Assembly (NCBI GenBank): GCA_002256395.1
Contig: NKJG01000003.1
Coordinates: 1 to 64,000, forward strand
DNA from: Bacteroidetes bacterium B1(2017)
GTDB lineage: Bacteria > Bacteroidota > Bacteroidia > UKL13-3
DNA: 64,000 bases
Direction of reading: 5' to 3'
Made by a program: the position numbers and the translations under genes. Shown here piece after piece: positions 50,658 to 59,246 of this stretch; position 1 is the stretch's first letter; each line of letters starts with the position of its first letter. Below the pieces are notes generated by a model. The model did no database searches. It saw only the letters and a list, made by a program, of their open reading frames with translations, and had not been told where the DNA came from.

Positions 50658-52376
50658 TTAAAGTGTAATATCTAGAACAAGCTCTTTTCCTTCACGCAAA
50701 ATCTTCACGGTAGTTTTCATTCCCTTTTCTAATTTACCTAAGGTTTGCATATAGTCTTCCATACCACCTATTGTATATTTATCTAATTGAATTATAATGT
50801 CACTACGCTTTAAACCTGCCACTGCTGCTGGTTTTCCATCGGTTGTGCCATCTACTTTTAATCCTTTGCCGTCGTATAAATAATCGGGCATAATGCCAAG
50901 TGTCACTTTAAAATCAGATTTACCTGTGGTGGTTTCTTTGGTTTTAGTAAAGCTAAGTTTAGGCTGTTTATCAAGCTTACCAACCAAGGTATAAATGTAT
51001 TTAATAATTTGTAGGGAGCCTTTAAAATTAATCAATTCCCAATCGTCGCTAGGCTTATGGTAATCGTAATGGTTGCCACTAAAGAAATGCAAAACAGGAA
51101 TACCTAAATTATAAAAACTAGTATGATCGCTAGCGCCTGTTCCACTGGCATCGTATTTCACTTTTAATTGATCTATTTGTATGCTTGGTAAAATGCTATC
51201 CCAACGTGGCGAAGTTCCGGTACCACTAATTGAAAACGAATTTTTCACCGTATCAATTCTACCCACCATATCCATGTTAATCATGTAATCCACTTGTTTT
51301 AAGTTAATGGTAGGATGGTCAACAAAATAATGTGAACCTAAAAGACCTTCCTCTTCACCACTAAAGGCAATAAATAAATAGTTATGGTTGCGGTATGGCG
51401 ATTTTTGAAACAACTCGGCAATTTCTAATAAGGCAGCAGTACCACTTGCATTATCATCGGCCCCATTATGTATTTGAGGCTTTTCGTTTTGTTGTTTTCT
51501 ATAGGTTGAACCACCTAGTTCGTTATATCCTAAATGATCGTAATGCGCACCCACTACAACAGTATTTGCAGCTTTATTATTAATGTATCCAATTACATTA
51601 TGACCCTCTAATTGAATGGTGCTAGTATCTACTTGAATGGTGGCTTTGGCACCTACAAAGTTTATAGAATCTAACCCGCTTTGGCGGCCTAAGAAATATA
51701 CTGGCACCGATTTAAAAGGAGCTTTAACAATAGGCTTAAAATCTGGTTCAAGAATACCCTCGTGGGTATTAATAAGTATCACACCAGATGCTCCCATGTG
51801 TATGGCTGTATCCACTTTTGCATCCAAAGTGGCATATGCTCCAAGTTTCGAATGAGGGTTTTCAAAATCGGGGTGACCTAATCGCATCACCACTATTTTT
51901 CCTTTCACACTTTTTATGGTGGCATAATCATTTATGCCTAATTCTGGAGCTTGAATTCCGTATCCAACCCACACACATTTATCCTCTACTTTGCCTGGCA
52001 TTCCATTGGCAATAGGGAAGTTCATGCTTGGGATGATTTTCTCGTAGCGCTTTTCGCCACTCTTGTTTTCTAACACAAATACGGCATTTCTGCAGGCAAT
52101 TTTCTTAAGGTTAAAGGTTTGAATATATCCTTGTTCGCCTTTGGCTAAGATGTTTAAAGATTGAAAATTTTCAACAATAAATTCATAGGCAAGTTTTTCG
52201 CCTCTGCTTCCAATTAAGCGTCCCTCTAAATGGTCGTCTGCCAAATACGATAAATTATGCTCTAAGGATTGCATAATATCTGCATCTGTTTTAGGAAGTG
52301 TTTGAGCGTTTACACCAAGTATGCCAACGGTTAAAAAGAGTACACTTAAAAGTGATTTACTTGTAAAAAATTTCAT
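50658..52376 (-). CDS. M28 family metallopeptidase with PDZ domain
   Basis: The 572-residue protein has a signal peptide (LLSVLFLTVGILGVNAQ) and a PA-domain insert (about 140-245). The M28 zinc peptidase core includes GAHYDHLG (zinc His near residue 278), the DDNASGTAALLEIA ligand motif, FSGEEEGLLGS with the catalytic Glu, and a late HKPSDDWE region. A C-terminal PDZ domain (about 475-572; VAGLKRSDIIIQLD) follows. It should be a periplasmic or exported aminopeptidase. The start overlaps the end of the TauE/SafE gene by 20 bases. Confidence 0.94.
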   Translation of the reverse strand: MKFFTSKSLLSVLFLTVGILGVNAQTLPKTDADIMQSLEHNLSYLADDHLEGRLIGSRGEKLAYEFIVENFQSLNILAKGEQGYIQTFNLKKIACRNAVFVLENKSGEKRYEKIIPSMNFPIANGMPGKVEDKCVWVGYGIQAPELGINDYATIKSVKGKIVVMRLGHPDFENPHSKLGAYATLDAKVDTAIHMGASGVILINTHEGILEPDFKPIVKAPFKSVPVYFLGRQSGLDSINFVGAKATIQVDTSTIQLEGHNVIGYINNKAANTVVVGAHYDHLGYNELGGSTYRKQQNEKPQIHNGADDNASGTAALLEIAELFQKSPYRNHNYLFIAFSGEEEGLLGSHYFVDHPTINLKQVDYMINMDMVGRIDTVKNSFSISGTGTSPRWDSILPSIQIDQLKVKYDASGTGASDHTSFYNLGIPVLHFFSGNHYDYHKPSDDWELINFKGSLQIIKYIYTLVGKLDKQPKLSFTKTKETTTGKSDFKVTLGIMPDYLYDGKGLKVDGTTDGKPAAVAGLKRSDIIIQLDKYTIGGMEDYMQTLGKLEKGMKTTVKILREGKELVLDITL

Positions 52377-53175
52377 ACATCAATTTTATAAAAACTAAAC
52401 TCGCAAAGGAAGCAAAAACAAATCTAATAATATGTTGGGGAGTTTTCTGAGAAGTTTTTACTCCTAAGGGAGCAAAAAGGAAGGTGCTTAAAATTAAGGG
52501 AAACACAATCGGTAAAACAATAAATCCAACTTGGTAATCACTTATATACTGACTAGGAGTATCGGCTAAATTATAAATGCCCAAAACGATGGCAAACAAA
52601 GGAATGACACCATTTGAAATAGAACTAGCCTTCTTAATTGATTGTCCCATCGCATCTGTAAACACTGGGGTCATAACAACTCCGCCGCCTAAGCCAGAAA
52701 AGGCTGTAACAATTCCTGCAAAAAAACCAGTTAAACGATATTGCCAAGCGGGTGCTTCGGTATTGCTTATATTAGGCTTGGCTTTAGTGGCAAACATGCG
52801 AATAATAATAATAAAGAGCATGGTGGCAAACACATAATTAAAGGTTGTTTTTGAATACCAGCTTCCTTGTTTAATTAAGAAGGTTATAATAAAAGCTGTA
52901 ATCATCCCTGGCAAAGCGGTTTGAAGGATTTGCTTTGGGAAAAAGTTTCCATGCTTATATTGGTTATAACTAGAAACGCTACCCGAAAAAATGATGGTAA
53001 ATAATGAGTTGGCTAATATTCCTTTTACCAACACATCATTATTCATTCCAGCCTTGCTAAGAAAAAAGTCGAGTACAGGGATATAAATAATACCACCCCC
53101 AACACCTAAAAATCCAGAAATAAATGCTCCCAGTGAACCAAAGAGAGCCAAAAGAAGATAGTCTGTTAGTTCCAA
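52357..53175 (-). CDS. TauE/SafE-family permease
   Basis: The 272-residue inner-membrane protein has eight hydrophobic spans in two homologous halves, each opening with a Gly/Ala-rich motif: GAFISGFLGVGGGIIYIPVL and GIVTAFSGLGGGVVMTPVF. It is expected to export sulfite, sulfoacetate or other organosulfur anions. The start is TTG at 53175, because an in-frame stop lies just upstream and the next Met is inside the first repeat. It lies between the S41 protease and M28 peptidase genes, five bases after the former. Confidence 0.93.
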   Translation of the reverse strand: MELTDYLLLALFGSLGAFISGFLGVGGGIIYIPVLDFFLSKAGMNNDVLVKGILANSLFTIIFSGSVSSYNQYKHGNFFPKQILQTALPGMITAFIITFLIKQGSWYSKTTFNYVFATMLFIIIIRMFATKAKPNISNTEAPAWQYRLTGFFAGIVTAFSGLGGGVVMTPVFTDAMGQSIKKASSISNGVIPLFAIVLGIYNLADTPSQYISDYQVGFIVLPIVFPLILSTFLFAPLGVKTSQKTPQHIIRFVFASFASLVFIKLMYEIFYK

Positions 53176-53180
53176 TGAGT

Positions 53181-54842
53181 TTATTTTTTAGCGCTCACAG
53201 GAGCCAATGTTTTCTGATAGCGAGTAGGGTCGGCAAAAATTGATAGAGCTTCTTTTATATCTTCATCATGTGCAAACGAAGCCTCTGTTCTTCCTTTTTG
53301 GTAATAATAACGACGCACAATTTCTTCCTCAATTAGCGAAATGATTTCGTTTTTGTTCTTATCCAAATCGGCTTGCTTATCATGCTTCAATTGAGTTTTC
53401 ATGGCCTCATAACTCGATTTAATAGCCTCGAAATATTTTTCTTGTTCTGCTTTTTTCTTCAACTCTTCCAATTCCTTTTCGGTTTGTGTGCTATAATCCA
53501 CATCTTTTGCATCCACAAATTTCTTGAACTCCATAAAGTCGGCCTCATTAAGTTTAAAACTTTTGGCATCGCCAATGCTTTCATGAGTATTGCGGTAGTT
53601 AGTAGCAAAATCAAAGATCACTAATTTGCCCAATAAGCTTTGGGTTAACTGCGCATACGGTTTAATTTCTACTTTAATATCTGGTTCAATTCCGCCACCA
53701 TCAAATACTTTACGACCATTCTTAGTTTTAAATTCTTTTTTTAATGAATCGGGTACAGAGCCAACGCTGCCATCTTCGTTGCGGTGACTATAATCTAAGG
53801 CCTGTATACAGCGGCCACTTGGCGTGTGGTATTTAGCGGTGGTAATTTTAATTTGGGTATTATAGTTAAGTGGTCTGGTGCTCTGAACCAAGCCTTTTCC
53901 AAAACTTCTTTGGCCAATTACAATTCCTCTATCCAAATCTTGTATGGTTCCAGAAACAATTTCAGAAGCAGATGCTGAGCCTCTATTAACTAAAACTACT
54001 AAGGGAATGTTGGCATCAGTGGCACCCATTGAGGTTTCATAGCTTTTATCCCATTCGCTTACTTTTCCTTTAGTAAAAACTACTTGTTGGCCTTGTGGCA
54101 CAAATACGTTTACGATATTTACCGCCTCATTTAACAAACCACCTGGGTTGCCACGTAGGTCTAAAACCAATTGTTTAATATTCTTTTTCTTTAACTCAAT
54201 CAATGCCTCACGAACTTCTTTGCTCGCATCGTTGGTAAATCCGGTCAATTTAATATACCCTGTTTCGGCATTTATTAAACCAGAATAAGGTACGTTTTTT
54301 ACCTTTATTTCTTCTCTCAACAAGGTTTTATTTAACTCTTGCCCGTTTCTCTTAATAACAATTTTTACACTGGTTCCAGGCTGACCTTTTAATAGTTTAC
54401 TTACATCCTGTGTTGATTTGCCTTTAATATCTTTCCCCTCTACATTAATTAAGATATCACCTGCACGTAAATCTGCTTTTTGCGCTGGGTAACCCTCATA
54501 CGGGTCGGTAATTACAACATAATCGTCTTTAGGTGCTATTTGTGAACCAACGCCACCGTATTGGCCTGTCATTTGGTATCTAAAATCCTCGGCTTCCGAT
54601 TCGCTAATAAAATTAGTGTAAGGGTCTAAGGTTTTAAGCATTTCATCAATGGCCTTTTTGTTTAGCTTACCTGCGTCAATATCATCCACGTAATAGGTAT
54701 TAATTTCTCTAAACACCGATGCATATAGTTCGAGGTTCTTTGATATTTCAAAATAGTTATCGGCCGCCTTAAAAGAGAAGAAGCCAATACCAGCAATTAT
54801 AAGAAGGTAATACCAGCGGAATGTTTGTTTGATCATTTTCAT
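53181..54842 (-). CDS. S41 C-terminal processing protease
   Basis: The 553-residue protein has an N-terminal membrane anchor or uncleaved signal (WYYLLIIAGIGFFSFKA). A PDZ domain follows (about 75-165; GSQIAPKDDYVVITDPYEG), then the S41 protease domain with LDLRGNPGGLLNEAV, VNRGSASASEIVSG (catalytic Ser) and GQRSFGKGLVQS (catalytic Lys). A charged, coiled C-terminal extension (about 420-553) completes it. CtpA-type proteases trim periplasmic substrates. ATG 54836 is an alternative start two codons on. Likely operon with the downstream permease and peptidase genes. Confidence 0.94.
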   Translation of the reverse strand: MKMIKQTFRWYYLLIIAGIGFFSFKAADNYFEISKNLELYASVFREINTYYVDDIDAGKLNKKAIDEMLKTLDPYTNFISESEAEDFRYQMTGQYGGVGSQIAPKDDYVVITDPYEGYPAQKADLRAGDILINVEGKDIKGKSTQDVSKLLKGQPGTSVKIVIKRNGQELNKTLLREEIKVKNVPYSGLINAETGYIKLTGFTNDASKEVREALIELKKKNIKQLVLDLRGNPGGLLNEAVNIVNVFVPQGQQVVFTKGKVSEWDKSYETSMGATDANIPLVVLVNRGSASASEIVSGTIQDLDRGIVIGQRSFGKGLVQSTRPLNYNTQIKITTAKYHTPSGRCIQALDYSHRNEDGSVGSVPDSLKKEFKTKNGRKVFDGGGIEPDIKVEIKPYAQLTQSLLGKLVIFDFATNYRNTHESIGDAKSFKLNEADFMEFKKFVDAKDVDYSTQTEKELEELKKKAEQEKYFEAIKSSYEAMKTQLKHDKQADLDKNKNEIISLIEEEIVRRYYYQKGRTEASFAHDEDIKEALSIFADPTRYQKTLAPVSAKK

Positions 54843-54918
54843 TTTGGTCGAATTTAGGAGATACTACTTAAAACGCCGCAACCATCTATAAAATTTTGCG
54901 GAAAACAGATTGTTTGTG

Positions 54919-55146
54919 TTAAGGGACAGGATCGTGACCATGGCCGCCCCAAGGATGGCACCTGCCAATACGTTTGGCACCTAAGAAAATTCCTTTTATC
55001 ACACCATGTTTTTGAATGGCCTCAATTGCATAGGCGCTACAAGTAGGTGTGTATCGGCAAGCATTAGGCAGCATAGGCGATAAAACCAATTGGTATACCC
55101 TAATGAGCAGGATGAAGGGAGCTTGTATTATTTTTTTTAAGTTCAA
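54919..55146 (-). CDS. yidD: Membrane protein insertion efficiency factor YidD
   Basis: The 75-residue protein has the YidD signature: [30 protein letters not shown] (about 15-44), with its conserved cysteines, and a C-terminal [17 protein letters not shown]. It lies on the cytoplasmic membrane face and assists YidC. The start is TTG and the gene overlaps rnpA by 47 bases. This order (rpmH, rnpA, yidD) is widely conserved. yidC is not next in the window. Confidence 0.92.
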   Translation of the reverse strand: MNLKKIIQAPFILLIRVYQLVLSPMLPNACRYTPTCSAYAIEAIQKHGVIKGIFLGAKRIGRCHPWGGHGHDPVP

Positions 55147-55516
55147 GGCTTAGTTTGCTAAGAGCTTTACTAAAATTTGATTGATGTGTATGAAACTCTA
55201 AAGGCTCGGCGCCCACATAATTAATAGAAAGGGCAATGCATTGGGCGTTTGCCTGGAGCGAATCTACTAAAGAAGATTTATTTAAGCGATATAATTCTCT
55301 CAAAAGTCGTTTTCTGCGGTTGCGTTCAACGGCTGTTTTCAATTTCTTTTTCGAACTTATAAATAAAACTGCACAAGGGTTTGGTGTAGGTTCAAGCATT
55401 ACCCACGAAAACCTAAACGAATAGGCCACCATAGAGCGACTACTTTTTCCAAATAGAGAATCAATAAGCTTTTGAGCTCGTACGATTTCTGATTTTTGGA
55501 GGCTAAAGTTTGCCAT
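55100..55516 (-). CDS. rnpA: Ribonuclease P protein component
   Basis: The 138-residue basic protein binds the catalytic RNase P RNA and tRNA precursors. It carries the RNR-type motif [19 protein letters not shown] (about 66-84), the diagnostic RNase P signature. N-terminal features are [19 protein letters not shown]. The ATG at 55516 is preceded by the palindrome TGGTTCGAACCA at 55544-55555. It overlaps yidD. Confidence 0.95.
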   Translation of the reverse strand: MANFSLQKSEIVRAQKLIDSLFGKSSRSMVAYSFRFSWVMLEPTPNPCAVLFISSKKKLKTAVERNRRKRLLRELYRLNKSSLVDSLQANAQCIALSINYVGAEPLEFHTHQSNFSKALSKLSLELKKNNTSSLHPAH

Positions 55517-55543
55517 GCGTTTGCGCTGTGAGTTATTAGTTTT

Positions 55544-55555
55544 TGGTTCGAACCA
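55544..55555. other. TGGTTCGAACCA palindrome upstream of rnpA
   Basis: A perfect 12-bp palindrome 28 bases upstream of the rnpA start. The core GGTTCGAACC occurs four more times in the window (23274, 38957, 49877, 61555), all within genes. Confidence 0.6.
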
Positions 55556-55561
55556 CTATAA

Positions 55562-55588
55562 ATAAAAAAATCCCGCAAACTGCGGGAT
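55562..55588 (-). terminator. Terminator between rpmH and rnpA
   Basis: On the minus strand, ATCCCGCA-GTT-TGCGGGAT is followed by a seven-base U-run. It lies after the rpmH stop and before the rnpA palindrome, so it may reduce read-through from the strong rpmH promoter into rnpA. Confidence 0.82.
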
Positions 55589-55678
55589 TCAATATCTTGC
55601 TTTTATTGAATAGGTAATTCAAATTTAAGATACAGGTATTAAGCTATATCTAAATAAAGAAACCTAAACTAAATAAGC

Positions 55679-55840
55679 CTAGTGCTTGTGACGTTTTTCG
55701 TCAGAAACAGTTAATTTCTTACGACCACGAGCTCTGCGTGCTTTAATTACTTTTCTGCCAGATACGCTAGCCATTCTCTCGCGAAAACCATGTTTGTTTT
55801 TGCGCTTTTTTATTGATGGGTTAAATGTTGGTTGAGCCAT
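55679..55840 (-). CDS. rpmH: 50S ribosomal protein L34
   Basis: A 53-residue protein starting at ATG 55840: [19 protein letters not shown], then [20 protein letters not shown] and [14 protein letters not shown]. The block [12 protein letters not shown] followed by GRKV and [10 protein letters not shown] is the universal L34 sequence. The C-terminal SDEKRHKH extends it slightly beyond the 44-46 residues of E. coli L34, as usual in Bacteroidota. A TTTG-N19-TATTTTCG promoter lies just upstream, and a terminator follows. Confidence 0.97.
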   Translation of the reverse strand: MAQPTFNPSIKKRKNKHGFRERMASVSGRKVIKARRARGRKKLTVSDEKRHKH

Positions 55841-55861
55841 TGCCTTAAATTTTTAGGACTG

Positions 55862-55892
55862 CGAAAATATGTATAATTTTCCGGATGCCAAA
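55862..55892 (-). promoter_or_regulatory. rpmH promoter (TTTG-N19-TATTTTCG)
   Basis: On the minus strand, TTTG (55892-55889) and TATTTTCG (55869-55862) are separated by exactly 19 bases, matching the Bacteroidota -33/-7 arrangement with one mismatch in the -7 box. The expected start of transcription is about 55855, giving a leader of about 15 bases. Confidence 0.7.
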
Positions 55893-55911
55893 TATTTTTT
55901 GTTAAAAAGTA

Positions 55912-55950
55912 TAAAAAAAAAGAGTCCCGATATAATCGGAACTCTTTTTA
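55912..55950 (-). terminator. Terminator of the small lipoprotein gene
   Basis: A-run, AGAGT-C-CCGAT / ATCGG-A-ACTCT imperfect stem and T-run. It lies 23 bases after the lipoprotein stop and could work in both directions. Confidence 0.82.
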
Positions 55951-55972
55951 AGTTGATTCTGACCACTAAAGA

Positions 55973-56197
55973 TTAGTGAGCAGCTTCAGTTGAAGCAGCA
56001 GCAGTGTCAGCAGAAGCTGAATCAGCAGGCAACATAGAAGCTTCTAAAGCAGCTAAAGAATCAGCGTTACGCTGAGCAGCTTCGATAGAATCTTGAATTC
56101 TTTTTTCTTCAGCTTTCTTTTTTTCTTCAGCAGAAGGACCACAAGCTACGATAGCCAACATAGCAGAAGCGGCAACGATTGATAATACTTTTTTCAT
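55973..56197 (-). CDS. Small Ala/Glu-rich lipoprotein
   Basis: This 74-residue protein has a lipoprotein signal (VLSIVAASAMLAIVACG, lipidated Cys at 19). A short helical, strongly charged segment (EEKKKAEEKRIQDSIEAAQR) follows, then an Ala/Ser/Asp-rich low-complexity tail. It resembles the abundant short Lpp-like or osmotic lipoproteins of Gram-negative bacteria by layout only. A consensus promoter and a good terminator make it a single-gene, probably highly expressed unit. Function unknown. Confidence 0.88.
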   Translation of the reverse strand: MKKVLSIVAASAMLAIVACGPSAEEKKKAEEKRIQDSIEAAQRNADSLAALEASMLPADSASADTAAASTEAAH

Positions 56198-56231
56198 TTT
56201 ACTTGGTTTAATTTGTTTTCTAAAATCGGTG

Positions 56232-56262
56232 CAAAGATATGAACGGTTTTGAATTCTCCAAA
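56232..56262 (-). promoter_or_regulatory. Consensus promoter of the small lipoprotein gene
   Basis: On the minus strand, TTTG (56262-56259), 19 bases, then TATCTTTG (56239-56232). This is a full match to TTTG-N19-TAnnTTTG. Transcription should begin near 56225, leaving a leader of about 28 bases. Confidence 0.85.
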
Positions 56263-56269
56263 TCTTTTC

Positions 56270-57583
56270 TTATTTTTTTCTAAAATAAATTGTAATTGGT
56301 ACTCCAGAGAAGTCGTATTCTTCGCGCATTTTGTTCTCTAAGTAGCGTTTGTAGCTATCTGTAACATATTGCGGTAAGTTGCAGAAAAAGACAAACTTAG
56401 GACTTCTTCCTGGCAATTGAGTAACATATTTAATGCTAATAAATTTACCTTTTATAGAAGGAGGAGGGTAGGCATCAATAATGCGTTCAATAAATTCATT
56501 TAATTTTGAGGTGGTAATGCGGCGAGTTCTGTTTTCAAACACCTGCATTGATACTTCTACAGCCTTATGTATACGTTGTTTCTCAATGGCAGAAGTGAAA
56601 ATAATAGGAACATCATCAAAAGGTTTTAGTTTCTCTTTAATTTCTAGTTCAAAATTACGAGCGGTATTGGTTTCTTTGGTCATTAAATCCCATTTATTTA
56701 CCAATATTACCAAGCCTTTTCCGTTTTTAATGGCTAATGAAACTAGGTTCAAGTCTTGCTGATCCAAACCTAGTTGTGCATCTAACACTAAAATAACGAT
56801 ATCGCAATTTTCTAGAGCTCTCAATGAGCGCATAACTGAATAAAACTCTATGTCTTCGCTTACATTTTTCTTCCTTCTAATACCAGCGGTATCTACCAAT
56901 AAAAATTCTTTTCCAAAGAGTTGGTAGTGCGAGTTAATTGTATCGCGAGTAGTTCCAGCTACATCGGTAACAATGTTTCTATCTTCGCCCAAAAGCGCAT
57001 TTACTAAAGAAGACTTACCTACGTTTGGACGGCCAACTACGGCAATTTTAGGGATTTGTTCTTCCTCTTCGGTAATCACTAAATCTTCTTCTGGAATTAA
57101 AGAAATAATTTCATCTAATAACTCCCCAGTTCCAGCGCCGCTGCCCGATGAGATACAGAAAAGCTTATCAAAACCCAAACTATAAAATTCATAAGAATCG
57201 TGATTTTTTTCGAAGGTATCGCACTTGTTTACTACTACAAGCACAGGCTTTTTGGTTCGGCGCAAAAGACTAGCAAAGGCCGAATCTAAATCTGTAATGC
57301 CCACTTGAACGTCTACCATAAATAAAAGCACATCGGCTTCATTCATGGCAATTTTTACTTGATCGCGAATGGCTGATTCAAAAATATCGGTGCTATTGTG
57401 CACGTAACCACCCGTATCAATTAGCGTAAACTCCTTGTTTTGCCATTCTGCTTTTCCATAATGACGGTCGCGAGTAACGCCGCTAAAGTCATCCACAATG
57501 GCTTTAAACTCCCCCAATAACCTATTAAATAGGGTTGATTTCCCTACGTTTGGCCTTCCTACTATTGCAACTATATTACCCAT
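56270..57583 (-). CDS. der: Ribosome-associated GTPase Der (EngA)
   Basis: The 437-residue protein carries two GTPase domains in tandem, each with a P-loop GRPNVGKS: the first at residues 8-15, the second near 185. Other G-motifs are DTGG and NKCD in domain 1, and DTAGIRRK and NKWD in domain 2. A C-terminal KH-like domain (SIKYVTQLPGRSPKFVFFCN) follows. Der is essential for 50S subunit assembly. A -7 box TACCTTTG (57611-57604) lies 20 bases upstream of the start. Confidence 0.97.
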   Translation of the reverse strand: MGNIVAIVGRPNVGKSTLFNRLLGEFKAIVDDFSGVTRDRHYGKAEWQNKEFTLIDTGGYVHNSTDIFESAIRDQVKIAMNEADVLLFMVDVQVGITDLDSAFASLLRRTKKPVLVVVNKCDTFEKNHDSYEFYSLGFDKLFCISSGSGAGTGELLDEIISLIPEEDLVITEEEEQIPKIAVVGRPNVGKSSLVNALLGEDRNIVTDVAGTTRDTINSHYQLFGKEFLLVDTAGIRRKKNVSEDIEFYSVMRSLRALENCDIVILVLDAQLGLDQQDLNLVSLAIKNGKGLVILVNKWDLMTKETNTARNFELEIKEKLKPFDDVPIIFTSAIEKQRIHKAVEVSMQVFENRTRRITTSKLNEFIERIIDAYPPPSIKGKFISIKYVTQLPGRSPKFVFFCNLPQYVTDSYKRYLENKMREEYDFSGVPITIYFRKK

Positions 57584-57603
57584 TGTTTTTCTTTTTGAAC
57601 CCG

Positions 57604-57611
57604 CAAAGGTA
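57604..57611 (-). promoter_or_regulatory. Candidate -7 box of der (TACCTTTG)
   Basis: TACCTTTG on the minus strand fits TAnnTTTG and lies 20 bases before the der start. There is no clear TTTG at 19 bp upstream. Confidence 0.5.
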
Positions 57612-57713
57612 GTAAAATTTTGCTCTTAGCCATTGACTTTTAGCAATTAGAGTTGCTTATTTCCTTAATTAATAAGGGAATCTAATTTAAATATCGTTTT
57701 AACGAATCAAAAC

Positions 57714-59144
57714 TTAGTTTTTATTAATTTTATAGTAAGTTGTTTTTTGATCCGAACCAAAAAAGGAAATAATATAGGTTCCTGGAGTAAGATTGGCTAC
57801 ATCAATAGTGGTGGTTTCAAGTTCTGAGAGGCTGCCCGAGAGTATTTCTATTCCTATTAAGTTACTTATTTTATAGGATTCGAAAGGTAGTGCGTTTTGT
57901 ACGGTAAGCTTGCTGGATACGGGGTTCGGGAATACCATGATAGATTCCTTTTTCATCTTTTCTTTGGCAAGTGCCGTTGATCCCGATTTTTTTACTAGAT
58001 TTAAAATGGTTGTACAACTAGTATCATAAATAGCATAACTAATTAATCCTTTTGTAATATCATCATAGCCATCTAATAATTTACGTTCAATTTCTACCGA
58101 ATCGGGTGTGCAGAAGCAATTGGTGGGAATATAAATATTCAGATCTGTGCGATTGTCGATATTGTAATCATCATTATTGCAAATACTGTTGTTTTCTATA
58201 ATTGGCATAGGTTGTCCAAAGTTTATGGGTCCTACAGCCACCCCTGTTTTGTTTAATGTAATTTCACATTCTTTCACGGTTGAGCCAAATCCAACTTGAA
58301 GCGCTGTAGCATTATTATCGAACCCACAGTTTCTAATGTTAAGGTAAGTACAGTTTTTAATAGCTTCTTCATTATACGAGAACAAAGATGAGTCTATGGT
58401 GCCATTATTGGCATTATCGATTCCCGATTTATTTCCACTAAAAAAGCAATTCTTAATAGTAACCCCATTAACAACACCCGAATTAATGGAGAGTGCCATT
58501 TGGTTTCCTTTGAATTGGCAATTGCTAATAAACAAACTGCTAGGGTAAATAGACATGGCAGCAGTATTGCTGTCAAAAATACAATTGGTGAGTTTAAAGG
58601 TACTCCAGCCCCTCATAGCAATTTGGTTTCCAGTAAAACTGCAATTTTCGGCTTCCAACTCCGTACCAACGTTTACAGCAGTAAAGTTGTAATTGAAAAT
58701 AGAATTGTGTAATTTAATTAAGGCAGGTATTAGGGCATCATAAGCAATCGTATAGATGGCATTTGAAATATTTACGTAATCATAGTTTACCGTTCCACCT
58801 TGAGAATTTTTCACCACAATTCCTTTCCAGGCACCCACCATTTTTGGTGCGGTTTCAGATTTAAAAGTAATGAGCGCACTAGGAGTTCCAATCATATTAA
58901 TGGTTCCACGTGTTTCAAGGTAATATTCACCCCCTGAGTTGCCATTTTCTTTTACGTTAACTACCACGCCTGGCTCAATGGTAAGAGTTGCTCCAGGAAA
59001 AACAACTACGTTTCCTGTCATACGGTAGGGGCTATTGGCGAGTGTCCAGGTGGTGTTTGAGTAAATTCCACCACCCACATTGGTTTGAGCAGAGCTTAGT
59101 TGAATTACAAATAAGGTTAAAATGCTTGTCAAAAATAATTTCAT
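57714..59144 (-). CDS. Right-handed beta-helix T9SS-sorted protein
   Basis: The 476-residue protein has a signal peptide (SILTLFVIQLSSAQ) and an N-terminal beta-sandwich (YRMTGNVVVFPGATLTIEPG). A parallel beta-helix region follows (about 105-330), with repeating N-C/S-x-F units such as HNSIFNYN, ENCSFTGNQ, TNCIFDSNT, SNCQFKGNQ and KNCFFSGNK. The C-terminal T9SS sorting domain (MVFPNPVSSKLTVQN) is clear. The fold is that of pectate-lyase-like carbohydrate-binding or adhesion proteins; no catalytic residues can be assigned. Confidence 0.9.
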   Translation of the reverse strand: MKLFLTSILTLFVIQLSSAQTNVGGGIYSNTTWTLANSPYRMTGNVVVFPGATLTIEPGVVVNVKENGNSGGEYYLETRGTINMIGTPSALITFKSETAPKMVGAWKGIVVKNSQGGTVNYDYVNISNAIYTIAYDALIPALIKLHNSIFNYNFTAVNVGTELEAENCSFTGNQIAMRGWSTFKLTNCIFDSNTAAMSIYPSSLFISNCQFKGNQMALSINSGVVNGVTIKNCFFSGNKSGIDNANNGTIDSSLFSYNEEAIKNCTYLNIRNCGFDNNATALQVGFGSTVKECEITLNKTGVAVGPINFGQPMPIIENNSICNNDDYNIDNRTDLNIYIPTNCFCTPDSVEIERKLLDGYDDITKGLISYAIYDTSCTTILNLVKKSGSTALAKEKMKKESIMVFPNPVSSKLTVQNALPFESYKISNLIGIEILSGSLSELETTTIDVANLTPGTYIISFFGSDQKTTYYKINKN

Positions 59145-59158
59145 AGAAAATGCTATTT

Positions 59159-59181
59159 AACCCATGAACAATTCATGGGTT
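59159..59181. other. Hairpin between era and the beta-helix gene
   Basis: Perfect 10-bp arms AACCCATGAA / TTCATGGGTT with a 3-base loop. It lies 66 bases after the era stop and 14 before the beta-helix gene start. There is no U-run, so transcription attenuation is possible but unproven. Confidence 0.6.
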
Positions 59182-59246
59182 ATTTAGTTCTTCAAATTAA
59201 TTTTTATGACAAAAAGCTTTCAGGAAGCTAAAGCTTGATTCAATAC

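Noticed and set aside
55544-55972. Possible replication origin near rpmH-rnpA
   Set aside because: rpmH-rnpA is near oriC in many bacteria, but there is no dnaA gene and no cluster of DnaA-box-like sequences here.
57604-57680. Full promoter for der
   Set aside because: Only the -7 box is convincing; no TTTG is found at the 19-bp position, so just the box is listed.
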